NCBI GenBank assembly: GCA_903901335.1
Contig: CAIUQR010000108.1
Span: 1-46,347, forward strand
DNA length: 46,347 bases
Source: an uncultured delta proteobacterium
Lineage (GTDB): Bacteria; Desulfobacterota; Desulfobulbia; Desulfobulbales; Desulfocapsaceae
Direction: 5' to 3'
The position numbers and the translations under genes are program-made. Below are positions 43,778 through 46,347 of this stretch, piece after piece (the stretch's first letter is position 1; each line of letters starts with the position of its first letter). A model generated the notes under the pieces. The model searched no databases. It was not told the DNA's origin and was given only the letters and a program-made list of their open reading frames with translations.

Positions 43778-45031
43778 TCAGAACTTATACGTCAGACCGG
43801 CGGAGACCAGAAGAGCCGACGCATCCGTGAATTTTCCGTTGACGTGTCCACCATAGGAGTTGTTCAGATTATTGACGGTTCTCTCCGATTTCAGGTCATA
43901 GAGAAGACCAAGACCAAGGTCCATCTTAGGAGTCACCTTGAACCTGGCTCCTAACGAGAAAAGATAGGCGTTTGAATCGGGAAGCTCGAAACCAAGGGTA
44001 GTAGAAGGAGCCGGGGACTCATCATAGGCAAATCCCGCCATCAGGGTTATTATTGGGGTCGCCTCATAGGCAAGTCCTAGACGGTAGGCATTTGAGTCCT
44101 TCCAGTTTCTCTTGAGTGGATCCTCAAAAGATCTTTGAAGTGGGGGCAATGGGTTGGTACTAAAATCAAAATCAAGATTTTTATATTGCGACCAGAATGT
44201 CCTGTCCCACGTCAGTTCGACAGTAAGCTTGTCAAAGAATTTATATGCGCCGGAAATAGCCAGCACGGCCGGTGTCACAACCGTGACCTTTCCTTTTGTG
44301 TAGGTTGTTGCTGCAACATAGGGTCCGTATGCGTTGTTATGAAGAATGGTGTCTCCCTCAAAATCCAGATCCACTTCTGATCGATAGGTTACCGAGATAT
44401 TGGACTTATTGTTGGGCCGGGCTGAAACCGCCAGATTATATCCCCAAGCGTTTGCATCTCCTTCCAAATGGCGGCTCAGTGCAGCTGTGGCTATTCCTGA
44501 AGCATCACTGGAAACGGCAGCCGTGCTATGGAGAAACCGAATGCCGCCTGCCACGGAAAAGATAGTATTGATCTTGTAGGAGACAGTTGGGTTAAATTCG
44601 TAAACCTTCAGATCAAACTGTTGGGCATAGGCCTTTGGATAGGCATCATCCCATCGCTTGGCAAGACCAAAGGGCTCGGTAATGGAGAATCCGAAGCGGA
44701 AGTTATTGAAATCGGGTGACACCATAAAAATCGTCGGAGCAAAGAAATTCTCTTCCCTTGAGGAACCGCTACGTGCAGGAACCGTATCCGTATATTTAAT
44801 CGAGGACAGATGAATATAATCCAGATCAGCTTCAACCTGCCAGGCATTGTCAATCCAAGACATATTGGCCGGATTGAAATAGGTCGCATCCGCATGGTCG
44901 GCGCTGGAGACATTCGCCCCTGCCTTGGATACCGAATCAATCGATTGCTCAGGAATACGAAACCCGGACGCAAATGCGGAGCCTGCTGCAAAAACAGAGG
45001 CCAAAGCCAATACGGAAATTGTTTTCTTCAT
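43778..45031 (-). CDS. fadL: outer-membrane fatty-acid transport protein (FadL/OMPP1/TodX family)
   Basis: The start at 45031 (MKKTISVLALAS, 417 aa) follows GGGGAGAGAAAT. The signal peptide is cleaved after SAFA, giving the FadL-type N-terminus SGFRIPEQSIDSVSKAGA, the hatch sequence for hydrophobic ligands. ADATYFNPANMSWID follows, then a 14-strand barrel ending in the aromatic YKF. It takes up long-chain fatty acids or other hydrophobic compounds. With the downstream-pathway genes upstream on the same strand (thioesterase, SCP2, ETF) it fits a fatty-acid-use cluster. Confidence 0.9.
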   Translation of the reverse strand: MKKTISVLALASVFAAGSAFASGFRIPEQSIDSVSKAGANVSSADHADATYFNPANMSWIDNAWQVEADLDYIHLSSIKYTDTVPARSGSSREENFFAPTIFMVSPDFNNFRFGFSITEPFGLAKRWDDAYPKAYAQQFDLKVYEFNPTVSYKINTIFSVAGGIRFLHSTAAVSSDASGIATAALSRHLEGDANAWGYNLAVSARPNNKSNISVTYRSEVDLDFEGDTILHNNAYGPYVAATTYTKGKVTVVTPAVLAISGAYKFFDKLTVELTWDRTFWSQYKNLDFDFSTNPLPPLQRSFEDPLKRNWKDSNAYRLGLAYEATPIITLMAGFAYDESPAPSTTLGFELPDSNAYLFSLGARFKVTPKMDLGLGLLYDLKSERTVNNLNNSYGGHVNGKFTDASALLVSAGLTYKF

Positions 45032-45149
45032 ATTTCTCTCCCCTTCAATCAAAATGAACATTCAGTCTGTCCCTCAACCAAGTGGACATCCCAGTTGTTT
45101 CTGTACAAAACAGGGTGTTTATACAGAAATCCAAACCCTCCCGTTACCC

Positions 45150-45214
45150 TTACGTTTACGTCAATCAAAAAGACGCTCTTTTGCTCTTTACATTACCTTT
45201 ACGTTTAAGTCAAT
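45150..45214. promoter_or_regulatory. paired TTACGTTTA(C/A)GTCAAT repeats upstream of fadL
   Basis: TTACGTTTACGTCAAT (45150-45165) and TTACGTTTAAGTCAAT (45199-45214) are direct repeats 49 bases apart, 120-180 bases upstream of the fadL start. Read on the gene strand they are ATTGACGTAAACGTAA and ATTGACTTAAACGTAA. Their partial palindromy (ACGTAAACGT) suggests binding of a dimeric regulator. The rest of the 45032-45400 gap is AT-rich and shows no gene. Confidence 0.5.
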
Positions 45215-45400
45215 ATTAAATATACTTTATATCTTTTATAAGGTATATTTGCTCACGTTTATCCTTTTTTACACTATCTTTTTCTGAAAGAACAGAGAGA
45301 AAAAAGGTTCTCATATTTTATTTCCCAAGGAATATGCCCCCTTTTCAAGAGACCCTTCTCTGCGGCATGTCGCTCCTTTATTAACTTTTGCTGTTGCGGG

Positions 45401-45805
45401 TCATTTCAGAAAGAGTTTCTCAATCTCGTCTTTGATCTCCCCCTCCATCGGGACGGCTTTGCCGGTTGCATCGCTGATCACAAAGGTAACCAACGCGTCA
45501 GCTGCGATTTCTCCCGATTTTTTAAAAACTATTTCCTGCTTCAGGACACTGCTTTTAGTTCCCATTCTTTCCAGTATTGTGGATACAAGAAGTGTCTCGC
45601 CCACCGCCACCGCCTTCCGGTAATTGATGTTGATATTCACAACGAGAAATATATATCCTCTGGCCGCAAGTTTTCTCAAATCGATCACCGACTCCAGTCG
45701 TTCCCATCTATCCTCTTCTAGAAATTCAAGATATCGCGCATTATTGACATGACCATAAAAGTCCGCATGATATCCCCGGACCTTAATTTCGGTTAGATAC
45801 TCCAT
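45401..45805 (-). CDS. acyl-CoA thioesterase, hot-dog fold (YbgC/4HBT-like)
   Basis: The start at 45805 (MEYLTEIKVRGYH, 134 aa) follows GGAGAGAAGGA. The signature DFYGHVNNARYLEFLEEDRWE places the catalytic Asp at 15 and His at 19, as in the 4-hydroxybenzoyl-CoA thioesterase/YbgC group that hydrolyses acyl-CoA. It lies between SCP2 and fadL-like genes and probably releases fatty acids or balances CoA during lipid use. Confidence 0.87.
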   Translation of the reverse strand: MEYLTEIKVRGYHADFYGHVNNARYLEFLEEDRWERLESVIDLRKLAARGYIFLVVNININYRKAVAVGETLLVSTILERMGTKSSVLKQEIVFKKSGEIAADALVTFVISDATGKAVPMEGEIKDEIEKLFLK

Positions 45806-45881
45806 TCCTTCTCTCCATAACCTGATAAGGCTCTCCGGAGGCGAATGGTTTATCCACCTCCGAGAGCTCTTTCCCCTATTC

Positions 45882-46193
45882 CTATGCCTCTTTGCCAAAA
45901 CTGAGCAGAAAGGTCCGCAGGGCATTGGGATTGTTTGACTTGATGGTTCCGGAAAAGAAATCCTTCATCCCCGGCCGATAACCGTCAGCCCATATCTTTA
46001 TAAAAAACTCCTTACTCGTCTTGCAGACACAATCGGCCTCGTCAACAGACCGGCCATCTTGTACCGTACAACTGTCCGGAGCAAGCAGGACGGTCTTTTT
46101 CACATCGTCAAGCGAGAAATAAAAACTGATCGGGGCCTTCACCGAGTCGGGAACGAAAAGCTCCGGCAATCGCGTAAAAATCTGCTCCAGCAT
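45882..46193 (-). CDS. SCP2 sterol-binding-like domain protein
   Basis: The start at 46193 (MLEQIFTRLPELF, 103 aa) follows ATCGGAGGATCT. A single SCP2 domain fills the protein: SFYFSLDDVKKTVLL, DCVCKTSKEFFIKIWADGY and GTIKSNNPNALRTFLLSF, the core helices and strands of this lipid-binding fold. Such small proteins are thought to carry acyl-CoAs or hydrophobic ligands. It lies 21 bases behind etfA, so it is cotranscribed with it. Confidence 0.85.
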   Translation of the reverse strand: MLEQIFTRLPELFVPDSVKAPISFYFSLDDVKKTVLLAPDSCTVQDGRSVDEADCVCKTSKEFFIKIWADGYRPGMKDFFSGTIKSNNPNALRTFLLSFGKEA

Positions 46194-46214
46194 AGATCCT
46201 CCGATAATCAAAAG

Positions 46215-46347
46215 TTACAGGGCCAGTATTTTTTCAGTCAAAGCGGGGACGAAGAGCTTCAAGTCGGCGACGACCAGGACATCGGCGACCTCGCCGATCG
46301 GGGCGTCGCGGTCGGTGTTGATCGCCACCACAAACTCGGACTTCTTC
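46215..46347 (-). CDS. etfA: electron transfer flavoprotein alpha subunit, C-terminal end (partial)
   Basis: The last 43 codons of the gene are in the window; the rest lies to the right. KKSEFVVAINTDRDAPIGEV and ADLKLFVPALTEKI match the FAD-binding C-terminus of EtfA (consensus VAIN-D-APIF-VAD then DL-VVPALTE). ETF takes electrons from acyl-CoA dehydrogenases to the quinone pool. The stop is at 46215-46217, and the SCP2 gene follows. Confidence 0.88.
   Translation of the reverse strand, partial: KKSEFVVAINTDRDAPIGEVADVLVVADLKLFVPALTEKILAL

Overview
The window looks like a chromosomal segment of a Gram-negative anaerobe, most likely a member of the Desulfobacterota (Deltaproteobacteria). This rests on gene content and protein style: a long methylenetetrahydrofolate reductase with a Cys-rich tail, a B12-independent-methionine-synthase-like protein, a ferredoxin-nitroreductase fusion, a NifU-like scaffold, PilZ/PAS/ferritin-REC signalling proteins and a fatty-acid uptake/ETF cluster. 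No rRNA, tRNA or CRISPR was seen, so the placement is inference.

Layout. 1-108: 3' end of an IS3-type transposase. 318-7074: small secreted proteins, a cyclopropane-fatty-acid-synthase-like methyltransferase, a Yip1-like membrane protein, a PAS protein, a sugar isomerase-like protein, a small Asp/His/Arg lipoprotein and two STAS-like/PilZ paralogues separated by a 141-bp MITE-like palindrome and a 38-aa Lys-rich gene.

7120-12231: the most unusual region. It is an AT-rich run of orphan genes, all on the minus strand, separated by attC-like recombination sites (7593-7654, 8319-8377, 9137-9228, 10194-10279). Just upstream is a 3' fossil of a tyrosine recombinase whose C-terminus resembles integron integrases (12109-12231). 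I read this as a decayed integron whose cassettes carry two stand-alone PD-(D/E)XK-type nuclease-like proteins (HsdR-N-like and Mrr-like), a possible HEPN-motif protein, a TPR-like protein and a secreted orphan. A defence role is plausible but unproven.

12556-17802: TMEM43-like membrane protein; ovoA-ovoB (ovothiol biosynthesis, translationally coupled); NifU-like scaffold. 17871-22767 (minus): cytochrome b561, a small membrane protein, P-type ATPase, PAP2 phosphatase and DgkA. These diverge from an OmpR/histidine-kinase pair (23134-25223), with a TTAAG-N6-TTAAG box between. 25282-32933: helical small protein, MTHFR, ferritin-like/response-regulator fusion, isochorismatase-fold protein without its cysteine, MetE-like protein, flavodoxin and a GNAT-PAS-PAS-PAS protein.

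32994-39078 (minus): a heavy-metal efflux operon (Met-rich YtkA-like protein, CusC, CusB, CusA). 39403-42413: acyl-CoA-synthetase-like protein with altered catalytic motifs, quinone reductase-like flavoprotein, and ferredoxin-nitroreductase. 42433-43215: secreted Gly/Ser/His protein containing a 60-bp minisatellite. 43778-46347 (minus): etfA (cut by the window edge), SCP2, hot-dog thioesterase and FadL, a fatty-acid uptake and oxidation cluster. A GACGTAAAC-like motif occurs upstream of both fadL and the acyl-CoA synthetase.
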